A program made the translations under genes and the position numbers. The notes below the pieces were generated by a model. The model did not search any database, was not told the DNA's origin, and saw nothing but the letters and a program-made list of their open reading frames with translations. Below, piece by piece: positions 19,875 to 30,372 of a stretch of DNA of 64,000 nt (its first letter is position 1; each line of letters opens with the position of its first letter). This DNA is from Nannochloropsis salina CCMP1776 (Eukaryota > Sar > Eustigmatophyceae > Eustigmatales > Monodopsidaceae): contig SDOX01000096.1 of assembly GCA_004565275.1 (NCBI GenBank), positions 228,415-292,414 on the forward strand, read 5' to 3'.

Positions 19875-20391
19875 ACTCAAATATACAACAGCTGAATAAG
19901 AGATCGCTCTGCGGAAACAAAACGGAAGAAAAAATAGCTGGAATGACGCAGCGGTCTTCGTCCGTCGACTGTAACAAGACACGGCGTCCCAAACGACCTG
20001 TATGCGCAGAGACTGTCATGAGTGACCAATTGTGCAGGATAAATGGAGGAGCTGAGAAAATCGTGCCTGTCATCGCAGCATTGCCGCAATCGGTGCCTTC
20101 ACCTCGGGGTGCTGCGGCGGTGACAAGCGAAGGGTCGCATTCCATCACACAGATGACATCGGGGGCGGATTCCATCACATGGATGGTGCTGGGGTCCTAT
20201 TCCATCACATGGATGACGCCAGCAGAAATCTCTTCGCCGTGGCATCGCCCACTTTGGTGCAATGCGGGGTCTGTCTGGCGGGCTCCTGTTTCCAAAATTT
20301 CCATACAATTCGCGCGTACTCACACTCATAATGCTATGTAGACACAAAGAGATGTGAAGAATGCGGTCAATAATGTAGCAAAATAAAATTC
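19875..20391. other. Divergent promoter region of the unknown gene and the helicase gene
   Basis: 517 bp between opposite start codons. Contains the 30-bp tandem repeat described separately. Open frames crossing it on both strands are not coding-like. Confidence 0.6.
20140..20220. promoter_or_regulatory. 30-bp tandem repeat with an inverted core in a divergent promoter
   Basis: Three units start at 20140, 20170 and 20200, each with TTCCATCACA. Units two and three hold the perfect inverted repeat TCCAT-CAC-ATGGA; unit one is degenerate at that point. The spacing of exactly 30 bp (about three helical turns) would put bound dimers on one face of the DNA. It lies about 170-250 bp upstream of the helicase ATG and 265-345 bp upstream of the opposite gene. 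Regulatory role inferred. Confidence 0.55.
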
Positions 20392-23300
20392 ATGGGGATG
20401 GAGTCGCCGCTGCTGGAACCTGGGCCTGTCCCGCTTCCTACATCAACTGGAGCTCCCCTGAGTAGCAAAGAACTGTCTCCAGTCTCAGCATGTGAAGCAC
20501 GGGGAGTAAAACGTCGTCGAAATGATGGAGCGACCAAAGACACTGCGGCTTGCAGCAAGGTCATCCACCCCTCTAGCCTCCGCCTACCAACTCCCTCTGA
20601 TGCACCGCCCGTCCACGATGAGACCCTTACTGAACCCCGCAGCGACCAAAAAGGCTTACTCATGGACGACTGCACATTGCAATGCGAGAAGACACTACAT
20701 GGTAAGAGAGCCGATATTTTGCAGGGAAAGAAGCCGGGGAAAATTGACCGGCTGGAGGAAAAGGGCACGAGTATCACTATCTTGGGGCCCTTGACAGAGG
20801 GATCGGATCATGAAAGGGCGAATGACTTCTCCCTCCCGCACGCAGACACTCCTGGCTCAGATGGACCCCGTCGATATAGATCTCAGCGCGCTCGGGAAAG
20901 GCTCGTTCAAGGCAGTTTACAGCACACAGCAATCACCGTCTTTTCCGTTGAAGCACGTTCAGCACACCCACCCGAGAAGCCCTCCGACCAACACGCTACT
21001 AACCCTCCTTCTGCCCAAGGCCCTGTCCTTCCATCTTCTCCTCCCAATCAATCTTGTCGTCTCTCTCCTTCTCGAGACGAGAACCATCCCCCTGCATTTC
21101 TCCCTGTATTCCCACCCTGGCCGGCACCTGCTGCTTGTCTATCCGCTCCTTTTAAACCGCCATCCTCTTCCGAGACATTGCCCCCCACCCTTCCTCCTCC
21201 AGGCTTTGAACGTAAAACGGTGTCACAGGCCCCTCGCGTTCCCAAAGATCCCAATGATGGCTCCTTGCGCGTGAAGCTTGGTCCTTCCGCGCCTGCTCCC
21301 CCCCCCTACAGACCCGCCCGGACACGGCGACACGAGCCCACGCACCCACCATCAGCGCTGGCGTCCTCCATCTCAAGACAGCTGGGACAAGATGATGTCT
21401 CTGGTCCCAAATTATTGGCGCAGGAGTCATCAAGGGCGTCGGCGGTAGGCCAAAAGCAAGGACAGCAAACTCATCTGTTGCCGTCCGCACCACCTCCAGT
21501 AACTACAACAGTGACGACGACAAGGACAAACGTGTCTCCGAAAATCTCAACAACAGCGCCTCATGAAACCTGGGGTGATAACGAAGACTGGGGAGGTCCT
21601 GCAGCGGCATTCAACGCGGCGGCGATTCGTGGAATATCCGGAGAAGGAGAAGGGAGAGGGGGCAAGAACGGAGAGCCCGGCGGAGGGGGACCAAGGCGAC
21701 CAGTGGAGGGTCTGGGCATCTGGCGACGTGGAAGAGGAGATCCGCGGAAAGTAGGAAGGGGCGTGGGCCACAGGAAAGGCGTGCTTGGCAATGTGGAGGC
21801 CAATCGCGGGTCTGTGAGAGGGCCCGCTGGCCGAGGGCGGGGGGGACGGGGCAATGCGAGTACGTACTTGGCGTTGAACGGGGAGAGGTTGCAGGGTCCC
21901 GCCGCCATGGAGCGACATCGACAAGACAAGGCCAAGATCCAGCAAGGATTGACCTTCACAGCCCAACGCAGTGCCCTTCGAGCGGCCTTGCTCGCGCGAC
22001 AACCGACGGCGGTGGGTGAAGGTGGCGTGGACGGGAGCAGCCACGGGGGTGTCCCCATGCCTCCAGGCGGGGCCTCGACAGAGGAGACTGATGCCAAGCA
22101 TCTTTTGAGCTACCCGGGGTGGGGCATTCCAGAAGTCATCGTGCGATCGTATGAGGAGCTGGGCGTCCGTCGGCTTTTTCCCTGGCAGGTTGCGTGCCTG
22201 GAGGCGGGCCAGGGGAGGGTGCTACGCGAGGGACGGAATCTGGTCTACAGCGCCCCGACAAGCGGTGGAAAAACCCTAGTGGCGGAACTGTTGATGTTGC
22301 GGGCATTGACGCACGCCGTAGAGGGCGGCACGGCCTTGTTTGTGGTGCCTTTCGTCGCCTTGGCCGAGGAGAAGGCCGGCTACTTTCGTCGAGTGTGGGC
22401 TGGCGTGGATCTGGGCGTGAAGGCCTTCCACTCGGACGCCGTGGACGCGACCCTCTCAGAGGATGTGCATGTGGCTGTTTGCACCATCGAACGCGCCAAT
22501 GCCCTGGTAAACCGCTTGCTGGAACGCGGAGAACTGGCGCGGGTGAAGGTCGTGGTCGTGGACGAGCTGCACATGGTGGGGGACGCGGGGAGGGGCTTCT
22601 TGATCGAGGTCATGCTGAGCAAGGTGCGTTTGGCCGCATCGCTCTCGTCACAGGCTTCCCTTAGGCCCATGGCCTCTGACCATGCTACTGGGAACGCTGT
22701 AAGATTGGACCCTGCGGCCGAAGTGAACGACCAGCGAGGCGGCGCGACCGTCGACGGCACTACCCGAAAGAATGCGGCTCGAGTGCAAATCATCGGCCTG
22801 AGTGCCACCCTCCCCAACCTCCCTCAGGTCGCTGCCTGGCTGGACGCCCATCTCTACGTCACCGACTTCCGCCCTGTCCAGCTCTCTCTGCTGCTTTGTG
22901 CCGGCAAGCGCCTCGAGCGACTCCGTAAAGCTCGTCCTCCCCCCAACCTCTCAAAGGCCTCCTCCGCCTCTGCCTCTCTTTCAACGTGGGAGCCCCTTCG
23001 CGAACTTCCCTCCACCATTTCGGACGAGACCCAAGCCGTGCTTCATTTGTGCTTGGAATCCGTGTCCCAGGGCCACGGCGTCCTCGTCTTCTGCACCTCC
23101 CGCGCCTGGACTCAACGCTGTGCCAAAAGCATTGCCCGCGCCTTTGCAGCCTGCCTCGGTCCTTGGACTGAAGCCGTCAAGGTCCAGGGAGGGAGAAATG
23201 AGCTGCTGGCTCGGCTGCGCTTGACCTCGGTGGGCCTGGCGAAGGAGCTGGAAGAGAGCGTGAAGCATGGGGTCGCGTTCCATCACGCCGGATTGACCAT

Positions 23301-25041
23301 GGAAGAGCGAATGCTCTTGGAAGGAGGCTTCAAGACGGGGGTGTTGTCGACACTCGTGGCAACCAGCACCTTGGCCGCAGGGGTCAACCTCCCGGCTCGT
23401 CGTGTGATCGTCAGGAGCCGCATGGGCTTCGACGGCCAGGAAATGAGCGTTGCACAGTTCCAGCAAATGTGCGGGCGGGCGGGCAGGTTTGGCATCGACG
23501 AGACGGGGGAAGCCATCCTGATGACACGAGAGGCGGATGTCCAAACAGCACGAGCATTTGCTGCCAGGTGCCTGCCCCCCATGATGAGCGCCTTGCATGT
23601 GGGTGAGGGAGGGGGGGTAGAACGAGCTCTGCTGGAGGTGGTTATGGGAAGACTGGCGGGCTGTAAGGAGGAGGAAGGGGGAGAGGGATGGCTGGAGACA
23701 TTCGCTCGATGTACCCTGTATGCTGTGCAGGCTCACGAGGAGGAGGGCAAGGAAGAGAATGGAGAGGGCTTGGGGGTAGAAGGGCAGGCATGCAAGGTGC
23801 TCCAGCGCTTTCGCCGGGGCCTGGACTATCTCGTGCAGAATCGGTACATAGGGTGCCGAAGCATTGCAGCCGTAGAGGAAGTGAGCGGCAGCACGGTGCG
23901 AGACGGAGGGACTAGCGGAGAGTCGATGGTAGGACCGGACGAAAGCCATCTGGATCCCGAGAGGGGGGGGGGGCACGGCATCCTCCAAAGGGCGAACGCA
24001 GCAGTCGATGGCACACGACCGGTTCCGGCGGCCACGAGAGAGCACGCTGGTGGAGCAGGCCCGTCCCTGCCCACGGCAAGAGCCAAAACTTGTTATTTTG
24101 GAACCCAGCTGGGAGCTGCCACCTTTTTTGCAGGCATGTCCCCCCGGGACGCGACCGCCATGCTCGCCTCCCTCTCTCAGGCGACCACCAAGGGGGTCAT
24201 CCTCTCGAGTGACCTGCACTTGCTCTTCCTGTGCGTGCCTCCCAACCGCCGGTACTTTACGCCAGACTGGCATGACTTGGCACGTCGGTCTCAACGCTGG
24301 GCTCCCGAAGTTGCCTCTGTCGCGGCAGCGATCGGCGTGAGCGAAAGCGCCATAGAACGAGTAGTCAGGCCCCGCAGCACAGGTGGGAGGAGAAATGGAG
24401 GGCTCGGCGAAAGGGGCAATGGGCTCGGTGACGACAAGAGCGTTGGAGGGCAGGAGGTGAGCTTGTTGCGCCGTTTTGTGTACAGCCTGGTCCTGCACGA
24501 TATGCTTCAAGAGGTGCCTCTGCTGCAACTGGAAACGGGGGGGGTGGGGAGGGGAACGTTACAAGCCCTGCAAAGCGAGGCGAGGATCTTCTGCGGTATG
24601 ATCGTCGTGTTTTGTAAGCACCTGCAATGGGTGACGTTGGCGAGGCTCATTGAGGGCTTGAGCCTGCGCTTGGAGCACCGGGTGGGGGAAGATCTGCTTC
24701 CCTTGTGCCGAATGGGCCCGGAGCTCGTCCATGCCGCCAGGGCCAGGGCGCTCTTCGAGGCGGGCTTTCAGGCGCCCGAGGACGTTGCGGCTGCACGTGT
24801 GGAAGACGTTGCTGCCGTGTTGCTCACAAGTATGCCCTTCGCAGCCGAGCATGACAGCGCAAAACCGCTGCAGGATCCAAAAGACGGTGGAAGGCAAGGA
24901 GGGAGCGATAAGAGGGTGGCCAGGCGGATCGCCGACCTGATCGTGCGCAAGGCGCAAGAGGTTGCGAGCCAAAAGCAATTCCCTGAAAATAAAGCGTCCA
25001 CCACTGACGAAAATAGTGAAATAGGCTCGTGTCCTGGATGA
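20392..25041 (+). CDS. HELQ/POLQ-type superfamily 2 DNA helicase
   Basis: 1549 residues in one exon. Residues 1 to about 580 are disordered with basic Gly/Arg patches. The helicase core follows: Q-type LFPWQ, motif I APTSGGKT (near 622), motif II DELH (724-727) followed by MVGDAGRG, motif III GLSATLPN, HHAGL, VATSTLAAGVNLPAR, and motif VI QMCGRAGRFG. The DELHMVGD signature and motif set match HELQ and the helicase half of DNA polymerase theta. After the core come the winged-helix/ratchet-like region and a possible helix-hairpin-helix near the end (ALFEAGFQAPEDVAAARVED). No family A polymerase follows, so HELQ is the better call. Role: strand separation and annealing at stalled forks and breaks in the nucleus. 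Glu/Gly-rich loops interrupt the C-terminal half. Confidence 0.88.
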   Translation: MGMESPLLEPGPVPLPTSTGAPLSSKELSPVSACEARGVKRRRNDGATKDTAACSKVIHPSSLRLPTPSDAPPVHDETLTEPRSDQKGLLMDDCTLQCEKTLHGKRADILQGKKPGKIDRLEEKGTSITILGPLTEGSDHERANDFSLPHADTPGSDGPRRYRSQRARERLVQGSLQHTAITVFSVEARSAHPPEKPSDQHATNPPSAQGPVLPSSPPNQSCRLSPSRDENHPPAFLPVFPPWPAPAACLSAPFKPPSSSETLPPTLPPPGFERKTVSQAPRVPKDPNDGSLRVKLGPSAPAPPPYRPARTRRHEPTHPPSALASSISRQLGQDDVSGPKLLAQESSRASAVGQKQGQQTHLLPSAPPPVTTTVTTTRTNVSPKISTTAPHETWGDNEDWGGPAAAFNAAAIRGISGEGEGRGGKNGEPGGGGPRRPVEGLGIWRRGRGDPRKVGRGVGHRKGVLGNVEANRGSVRGPAGRGRGGRGNASTYLALNGERLQGPAAMERHRQDKAKIQQGLTFTAQRSALRAALLARQPTAVGEGGVDGSSHGGVPMPPGGASTEETDAKHLLSYPGWGIPEVIVRSYEELGVRRLFPWQVACLEAGQGRVLREGRNLVYSAPTSGGKTLVAELLMLRALTHAVEGGTALFVVPFVALAEEKAGYFRRVWAGVDLGVKAFHSDAVDATLSEDVHVAVCTIERANALVNRLLERGELARVKVVVVDELHMVGDAGRGFLIEVMLSKVRLAASLSSQASLRPMASDHATGNAVRLDPAAEVNDQRGGATVDGTTRKNAARVQIIGLSATLPNLPQVAAWLDAHLYVTDFRPVQLSLLLCAGKRLERLRKARPPPNLSKASSASASLSTWEPLRELPSTISDETQAVLHLCLESVSQGHGVLVFCTSRAWTQRCAKSIARAFAACLGPWTEAVKVQGGRNELLARLRLTSVGLAKELEESVKHGVAFHHAGLTMEERMLLEGGFKTGVLSTLVATSTLAAGVNLPARRVIVRSRMGFDGQEMSVAQFQQMCGRAGRFGIDETGEAILMTREADVQTARAFAARCLPPMMSALHVGEGGGVERALLEVVMGRLAGCKEEEGGEGWLETFARCTLYAVQAHEEEGKEENGEGLGVEGQACKVLQRFRRGLDYLVQNRYIGCRSIAAVEEVSGSTVRDGGTSGESMVGPDESHLDPERGGGHGILQRANAAVDGTRPVPAATREHAGGAGPSLPTARAKTCYFGTQLGAATFFAGMSPRDATAMLASLSQATTKGVILSSDLHLLFLCVPPNRRYFTPDWHDLARRSQRWAPEVASVAAAIGVSESAIERVVRPRSTGGRRNGGLGERGNGLGDDKSVGGQEVSLLRRFVYSLVLHDMLQEVPLLQLETGGVGRGTLQALQSEARIFCGMIVVFCKHLQWVTLARLIEGLSLRLEHRVGEDLLPLCRMGPELVHAARARALFEAGFQAPEDVAAARVEDVAAVLLTSMPFAAEHDSAKPLQDPKDGGRQGGSDKRVARRIADLIVRKAQEVASQKQFPENKASTTDENSEIGSCPG

Positions 25042-25201
25042 TCATGTGAGCCGTGTGAATAGAAGAAATGTGGGTCGACAAGAAGGGATGTGAAATAGAA
25101 CAATGGATCGTAGACTTTGCCCTGTAAAAGAAAACTTCCGTGCACACAAAATAACTCGACCAATGCCCAGTGCACATGCTGCAGCTCTTTGCTAGAGCCG
25201 C

Positions 25202-26251
25202 CTACGACGCTTTTTTTTTTGGTGGACGGCCATAAGCTTCTCCGAGACCTTCGCCCCCTTTCCCCCTCTCTTTCCATTGCTTCCCCTCGACCTTGGAGTC
25301 CACTAGCAGGCGCCTAGCGGTTACAGAGCTTGCTCCTCCCAACGTTTCTGCATGCGCCGTGTCAATTTGGGCCTCGAACTGCTTCGGTATCGCCGGCCTT
25401 TCCGCTGGCAGGATCGGCGCGGCTGTACTGGAATTGGTGCTGCCCGTACCAACGCTGTCGATCGAAAATTCCTGCTCCGTTTGACATCCTTGAATAGCAG
25501 GGTTCCAGCTGTATGCCAGATCGCAGACAAAAACGGAGCCCTCTCTGGGAAGCAGCACATCCTCGCGGGGATACATGCGCCAGCGTCCACATGCCTCGCA
25601 CTCCAGCCATCCAAACACCTCGCCTTCCAGGAAATCCTGAAAGGCCTCGGCAGCTCCTCTGTCCCTGGTTGCGAAGCATTCATAAGCTGCCTTGTTCCAC
25701 ATGGACCAGCTTTCACGTACGACCGCGCCGAAGTTACCGGCAAGCCTGCGACCTTTCCGCTCGAAGAAGATCACAGAGTCATGGGCCAGCGGGTCGAAAC
25801 CCAGTGATCGACGGAGAGACTCGGCGGTCGGAAGCGGGATACGCGCGTGGTCGACCAGTATGGCCATGAATAGCCCTTCCTCCGTTTTCACCTTCCCGCC
25901 TGTTTTGTGTATCCAGTTGCGGGATAAGAGAGGAGCACGAAAGCCCTCGGCGCCTCCCGGTAAGGCAACGGTTAGCGGCGCGTCTGCGACTGCGCGCGGT
26001 GGATGAGACCCTCGATCGTGAAGAAAACTTCTAGGTGCACTGATATTGGACTTGCTGTGTTTGGACTGATTCTTTGATGGAGAAGGTGTTTGGGACGTAA
26101 GTGTTGTAGGCGCAGGCGAGGGCTGGGGCGGAGGGGTTGGGGAAGGCCCCCGGATGAAAAGCGCATGATGGAGGGCTGTCTTCTTCCTGGGAGGACCGGG
26201 TGTATCTGTCTGTTTGTCGTCATAATTTGATGTACTTGACGTGGACGGCAT
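25202..26251 (-). CDS. CW-type zinc-finger protein
   Basis: 349 residues from the ATG at 26251. Near residues 230-275 there is a CW-type zinc finger: WLECEACGRWRMYP, then FVCDL, then a W, and the last cysteine in QGCQTEQE. CW fingers read the methylation state of histone H3 lysine 4, so a chromatin role is likely. The 90 residues before it (HARIPLPTAESLRRSLGFDP to AAYECFATRDRGAAEAFQDF) are well ordered but not recognised. The N-terminus is Pro/Ser-rich. The C-terminus ends GRPPKKKAS, a probable nuclear signal. It ends 160 bp from the convergent helicase gene. Confidence 0.8.
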   Translation of the reverse strand: MPSTSSTSNYDDKQTDTPGPPRKKTALHHALFIRGPSPTPPPQPSPAPTTLTSQTPSPSKNQSKHSKSNISAPRSFLHDRGSHPPRAVADAPLTVALPGGAEGFRAPLLSRNWIHKTGGKVKTEEGLFMAILVDHARIPLPTAESLRRSLGFDPLAHDSVIFFERKGRRLAGNFGAVVRESWSMWNKAAYECFATRDRGAAEAFQDFLEGEVFGWLECEACGRWRMYPREDVLLPREGSVFVCDLAYSWNPAIQGCQTEQEFSIDSVGTGSTNSSTAAPILPAERPAIPKQFEAQIDTAHAETLGGASSVTARRLLVDSKVEGKQWKERGKGGEGLGEAYGRPPKKKAS

Positions 26252-26771
26252 AGCCCAACTCTGTCCACACTGACTATGAGGTAACGTGGGGAATTATCTC
26301 CCGGGGTCAAAGCAGGAAACGGGGAGGTTGAGCTTACTGACCATGTGCAAAGACAAAAGGGGCACCACGCATACACATTGCTTGCCACGATCCCCTTCCG
26401 AAGTCGATTAATACAAATAAATACGGATCACGCAATTTTTACACACTTATGTCGCGCTCGAACAACTTCCAAGCGCTCTTCAGAAGACAGATCCCTTGGT
26501 ACTCGCCAACGCCGTAGCTCCTGCCGCTTAATTTTTTTAGGATTATCATGTCCTCTCAGGCGCCACAAAAATCGTGTGTGCGTGTGACTAGCAGGCGTAA
26601 CGAAATGTGGTTTGACATATTCGTGTTTATGCTACGATCACCTCCTCACTATAACCCTGTCCTCCCTTGTTCAACTCAATTTATTCCAGCAGGAACGTCA
26701 GAGTCTAAAGAGCAGGCGCAAAAACGGCTCATACGCTTGCCACTTCCGCAACATACCCTTGAAACACTTGT
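26252..26771. other. Divergent promoter region
   Basis: Upstream of both the CW protein and the acid phosphatase genes. Short unassigned open frames only; no repeat or RNA gene seen. Confidence 0.45.
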
Positions 26772-28415
26772 ATGCGCCTTTGTTTCCTCTCCTTTTCTTC
26801 CATCTTCCGTGTTCGATCATTGCGCAACGGGAAGCTAGCATCGGTTTTGGTGATAGGAGGCTTGAGTAGCGTATCTTCCAGGACTGGAATGGCAGCACGC
26901 GAGATTTACACAACTGGTGCTTCCTGTGCCGGATCGTCTGCCACGCGCATTGCCTGCTCCACCCCAAACTCCAGTCCGTCCTCGCACTCGACGCATCACT
27001 CCTACCGGCCTCGCGACGGTCTCTACACCGCTCCCCCCTCCTCCTTCAAACTACAGCAAGTGGTGATCATCGCCCGGCATGGAGACAGGGCCCCGATAGC
27101 GCGCAACGTCGGGCAGGCAGTGCAGGATAGTCCGGAGACCCAGGCCCTATGGCTCTCCAAACTGCCGTCTTCGCAGGAGGTAGAGGCATGGACCTCCGCC
27201 TTTCCCCTCGCGGACCCCAGCCTTCGGCCCGTCGACTACGACGAGCATCCTTACGCGCAGCTCACCCGCAAAGGCGCGCAGGAGCTCCAGGCCCTGGGGA
27301 GGCACCTGCGAAAACGCTACGTGACGGACTTAAAGTGGCTCCCGGCCAGCTTGCGCGCCTCGGGAGGGCATGCTCCACACGCATCAGGCGGCCTTTCCTC
27401 CGCCCCTTCCTCCTCCCCCCCCCCCTCCTCCTCCCCCCACTCGTTCTTGCACGCGCGCGCCACCAACATCCGCCGCACCCAGCAATCCGCGCAAAACCTC
27501 CTGCTCGGCCTCTACCCTGACGGCGCCCCTCGCCCCTCCCCTTCCTCCTCAGCCCCCCCCCTCGCCATCCAGGTCAGGCCCACCACCTCGGAGACTCTGT
27601 ACCCCAACGCTGGCCGCTCCTGTTGCCGCCAGGGGGAAATCATCGCCGAGCTCGCGTCCCGGCACTTCGACATGCCCCGCGCGCACGTGGAAGACATGAC
27701 GCGGGAGGCCTTCGCTCGGCTGGGTCTGGTCCCCCACCCTGAGCCCGCTTCGGCCAAGGTCGACCCCGCCGTCCCCCCCCCCGCCCCCCACCTCCCGCGT
27801 GCCCTGGAACCAAGTGCGCGAGGTGTGGACCTGCCACGCCGTCCACGACCTGCCCCTACCCCCTCCGGTGAACGGGGTGGGTGGGGGAAAGGACGCGGGT
27901 TGGTTCGAGCGCGTGGCCTCTTTCACCTCTCGTCTGTGGGGAGCGCTCTTCCGGGAGGAGGAGATGCTCCGCCTCGGCATGGGTCGGTTCGTGGAGGAGC
28001 TGCTGGAACGGCTGGAGGGGAAGGCGCGGGGGGGGGGGGGGCGGGGGAGAAGCTAGTGGTGTACGCAGGGCACGATTCGACCGTGGTGCCCCTCCTAGTC
28101 GCGTTGGGCCTGTGGGAAGACGTGTGGCCGCCCTATGCCGCGAACCTGGTGCTGGAGCTGGCGGAGCGGGAGGGGCCGGTGGCCGGGGAGGAGGGGGAGA
28201 GGCACTTTGTCAGGGTGCTGTACAATGACGAGGAGCGGGTGTTGTGGGCCAAGGAGGGGGACGCGGACGTGGGGGGTCGGTGGTATTCGCTTCGGGAATT
28301 TTCGGGCAGACTGCGGAAATTGGTGCCTAAGGACTTCGAGGAGGAATGCCGGTGCCGACACGAGGAGAAGTCCGAGGGAGGAGGGGTGGAGCACATTGGC
28401 TCAGCCATCAAGTGA
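26772..28415 (+). CDS. Histidine acid phosphatase (ACP6-like), frame broken at two homopolymers
   Basis: The first half encodes the branch-2 histidine phosphatase motif RHGDRAP near residue 115, then LTRKGAQELQALGRHLRKRY and the FLHARATNIRRTQQSAQNLL core. The last part has the catalytic GHDSTVVPLL. Between them the conserved middle (NQVREVWTCHAVHDLP to MLRLGMGRFVEELLERLEGK) sits in the +1 frame at about 27799-28027. The frame leaves at a run of ten C (27773-27782) and returns at a run of fourteen G (28028-28041), so each run is probably one base off in the assembly, or the gene is a recent pseudogene. Human ACP6 is a mitochondrial lysophosphatidic acid phosphatase; the basic N-terminus here could be a mitochondrial presequence. 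Substrate inferred. Confidence 0.8.
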   Translation: MRLCFLSFSSIFRVRSLRNGKLASVLVIGGLSSVSSRTGMAAREIYTTGASCAGSSATRIACSTPNSSPSSHSTHHSYRPRDGLYTAPPSSFKLQQVVIIARHGDRAPIARNVGQAVQDSPETQALWLSKLPSSQEVEAWTSAFPLADPSLRPVDYDEHPYAQLTRKGAQELQALGRHLRKRYVTDLKWLPASLRASGGHAPHASGGLSSAPSSSPPPSSSPHSFLHARATNIRRTQQSAQNLLLGLYPDGAPRPSPSSSAPPLAIQVRPTTSETLYPNAGRSCCRQGEIIAELASRHFDMPRAHVEDMTREAFARLGLVPHPEPASAKVDPAVPPPAPHLPRALEPSARGVDLPRRPRPAPTPSGERGGWGKGRGLVRARGLFHLSSVGSALPGGGDAPPRHGSVRGGAAGTAGGEGAGGGGAGEKLVVYAGHDSTVVPLLVALGLWEDVWPPYAANLVLELAEREGPVAGEEGERHFVRVLYNDEERVLWAKEGDADVGGRWYSLREFSGRLRKLVPKDFEEECRCRHEEKSEGGGVEHIGSAIK

Positions 28416-28639
28416 GGGGGGGAGGGAAGGGGGAGGCAGGGAGGGAGGGGTTGAGGTCCGGCTCGGAGGGCGGGGACGGCGGTGGCGTGAAACGCCAGAA
28501 GACGCCCTCCAGAGATCCGACGCAACGTGTCTTTCAAAATTTAAAAGAATTATAATCTACGGCAATGCCTGGTTAGACCAAGGCGGCGCATAAAACAGTG
28601 GGGCAATTTATTATGCTTTTTCGCCTCTCATCTTTCTCC

Positions 28640-29857
28640 TCACGCGAGCTCCCTCCGTCCCCCTTCCCCCCCTACCGCGGCGTGGGCCCCCCCGCTCCCG
28701 GGGAAGTTCGGGTTCCTTCGAAGGATTTCCTGTACCTCCTCCTCGTTCTCCTCGTCCGTCTTGAAGAAGGTGTAGCTGAGCGTGATCTCGTGCACGTTGT
28801 CCATGGATGGGTCGTTCAGCATCTCCGGGTCCACAAAGAAAAAGACGGGCATGTCCACCTCCTCGCGGGGCTTTAGCCGCTGCTCGTCGAAACAGAAACA
28901 CTGAATTTTGTTGAAGTACAAGCCTGCCTTGGGCGGGAAGACGTTGTAGGTGGCGACGCCGATCACCGCCTTGTCCGTTTTGTTCTTGACGGTGAAGAAG
29001 GCCAGAGCCGTCTCGCCGGGGACCACCAGGATGTCCGGTTGCGTGGGGAAGAACTTCCAGGGCGTCGTGTCGGAAACGTCGGCGTTGAAGACGATCTTGA
29101 TGGGGCGAGACTTCTCTGCGGGCGCGGTGCCCACCACGGACTCGAGGGAATCCGCGCGCTTGGTCGTCCCTCCAAATCCGGTAGTCTGACAAAACACTTT
29201 GTAGAGCGGAACAGAGGCGTAACTGACACCCGTGACGGCAATCACGATGGAAATGGCGTAAAGTCCCAAACGCTTGTTCTTCTCTGAAAGCTCACGGGCT
29301 TGAGCGGCTCGGGCGGACTCTGTATATTTGGGAATACATGCGCGCAAAAATGCAAGGGTTGAAGGGACAAATTAGAGAGTGTGAGCACTCGGAACCATTC
29401 GATTGGGTAGCCGAACGCACCGAGCACTTGGGCTCACTTTTGGATTGATCTCATGGTTGTGTCAAGCCAGATATGACCGACAGGGTAATACTAGCAAGTA
29501 GGTGCGGCGACGCATTCAGGCACCGCCATCGTCGACACAGACCGTCACAAAAAAATAGTTATGACTACTTCTTAGGACTCCCAGTCCCCCACAAAAGAGG
29601 GAACGCATAGAATACTGTCAGATTCACCTCCGCGCATACGTACTTTGACCAAAAGATCGCCGGCATGGCTGCCAAGCACGACTGAAGTGCACGGACAAGC
29701 GGGACAGGGGAAGGGCAGAAGGTAGAGGGCGTCGACGAACGCACGTAGAGATGTGGCTGCTGCTGAACGCGCTACAGCTTCTTGACCTTAAATTGCAGAA
29801 ATGACCAGCCAGACCATACTTGGTGCGTGAACCCACGATTAGCCGGTGTGGGATCAT
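28640..29857 (-). CDS. COX11: Cytochrome c oxidase assembly protein COX11
   Basis: Exons 29857-29644 and 29319-28640 joined by a 324-nt phase-1 intron (GTACGT...ACAG); 297 residues. Exon 1 encodes an Arg/Ser-rich mitochondrial presequence (VRRRPLPSALPLSRL, RRSFGQ). The body is COX11/CtaG: one membrane segment (about 90-112, LYAISIVIAVTGVSYASVPL), YKVFC with C115, and the copper-binding CFCF at 212-215, then FFVDPEM and LSYTFF. COX11 delivers copper to the CuB site of cytochrome c oxidase from the inner-membrane surface facing the intermembrane space. The start choice rests on the presequence and on matching phase; no ATG exists in exon 2 upstream of the conserved part. Confidence 0.93.
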
Positions 29858-30372
29858 AGTCTGTGTGCAAGGCCATAAAGAGAGGCTTCAGCTATGAGCG
29901 TTTGTATGCACGGACAAGAAAGCCACAGAAACCCAAACGCTGAGTTGGCACGTGAGTATTATCGCACAGTTGGTATACTAGTAGTCATACGCCGTGAACA
30001 TGGATATTGCGGACAAGGCCATTACTAAAGGGGTTTTGACAGTCCCTTATGCATCACCAGACCCGATGACGTGTTGTTCCTCAGAAGCTCCTGCCCCCTG
30101 TGGCATTTGGGTGGGACACAGGGGGCTTTTCCCTTCCCTAGTTGCCCTAGCTTGCCTGGGCGGCATTTTCTCTGTATAGATTCCTTCTCTCCTTTCATTC
30201 TACGCGTGCTGGTGTCTTTCTGGGCGTTATCTTTCGCGCTTGTTCTCCCCGTTGACCTTTCACCGACAGTTGGTAACCTCTTTCTCGCGACTCCTCCTTC
30301 TCTATCAACGAACCTCATTTTGGGGGGGAAGCAGGCCGAGGGATCAGTATTATATTTTTTTCGATTATAAAG
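29858..30372. other. Divergent promoter region of COX11 and SNF8
   Basis: 515 bp between opposite start codons. No repeats or coding-like frames recognised. Confidence 0.5.

Noticed and set aside
22981-24528. 515-codon open frame antisense to the helicase
   Set aside because: It mirrors the helicase codons in high-GC sequence and has no motif of its own.
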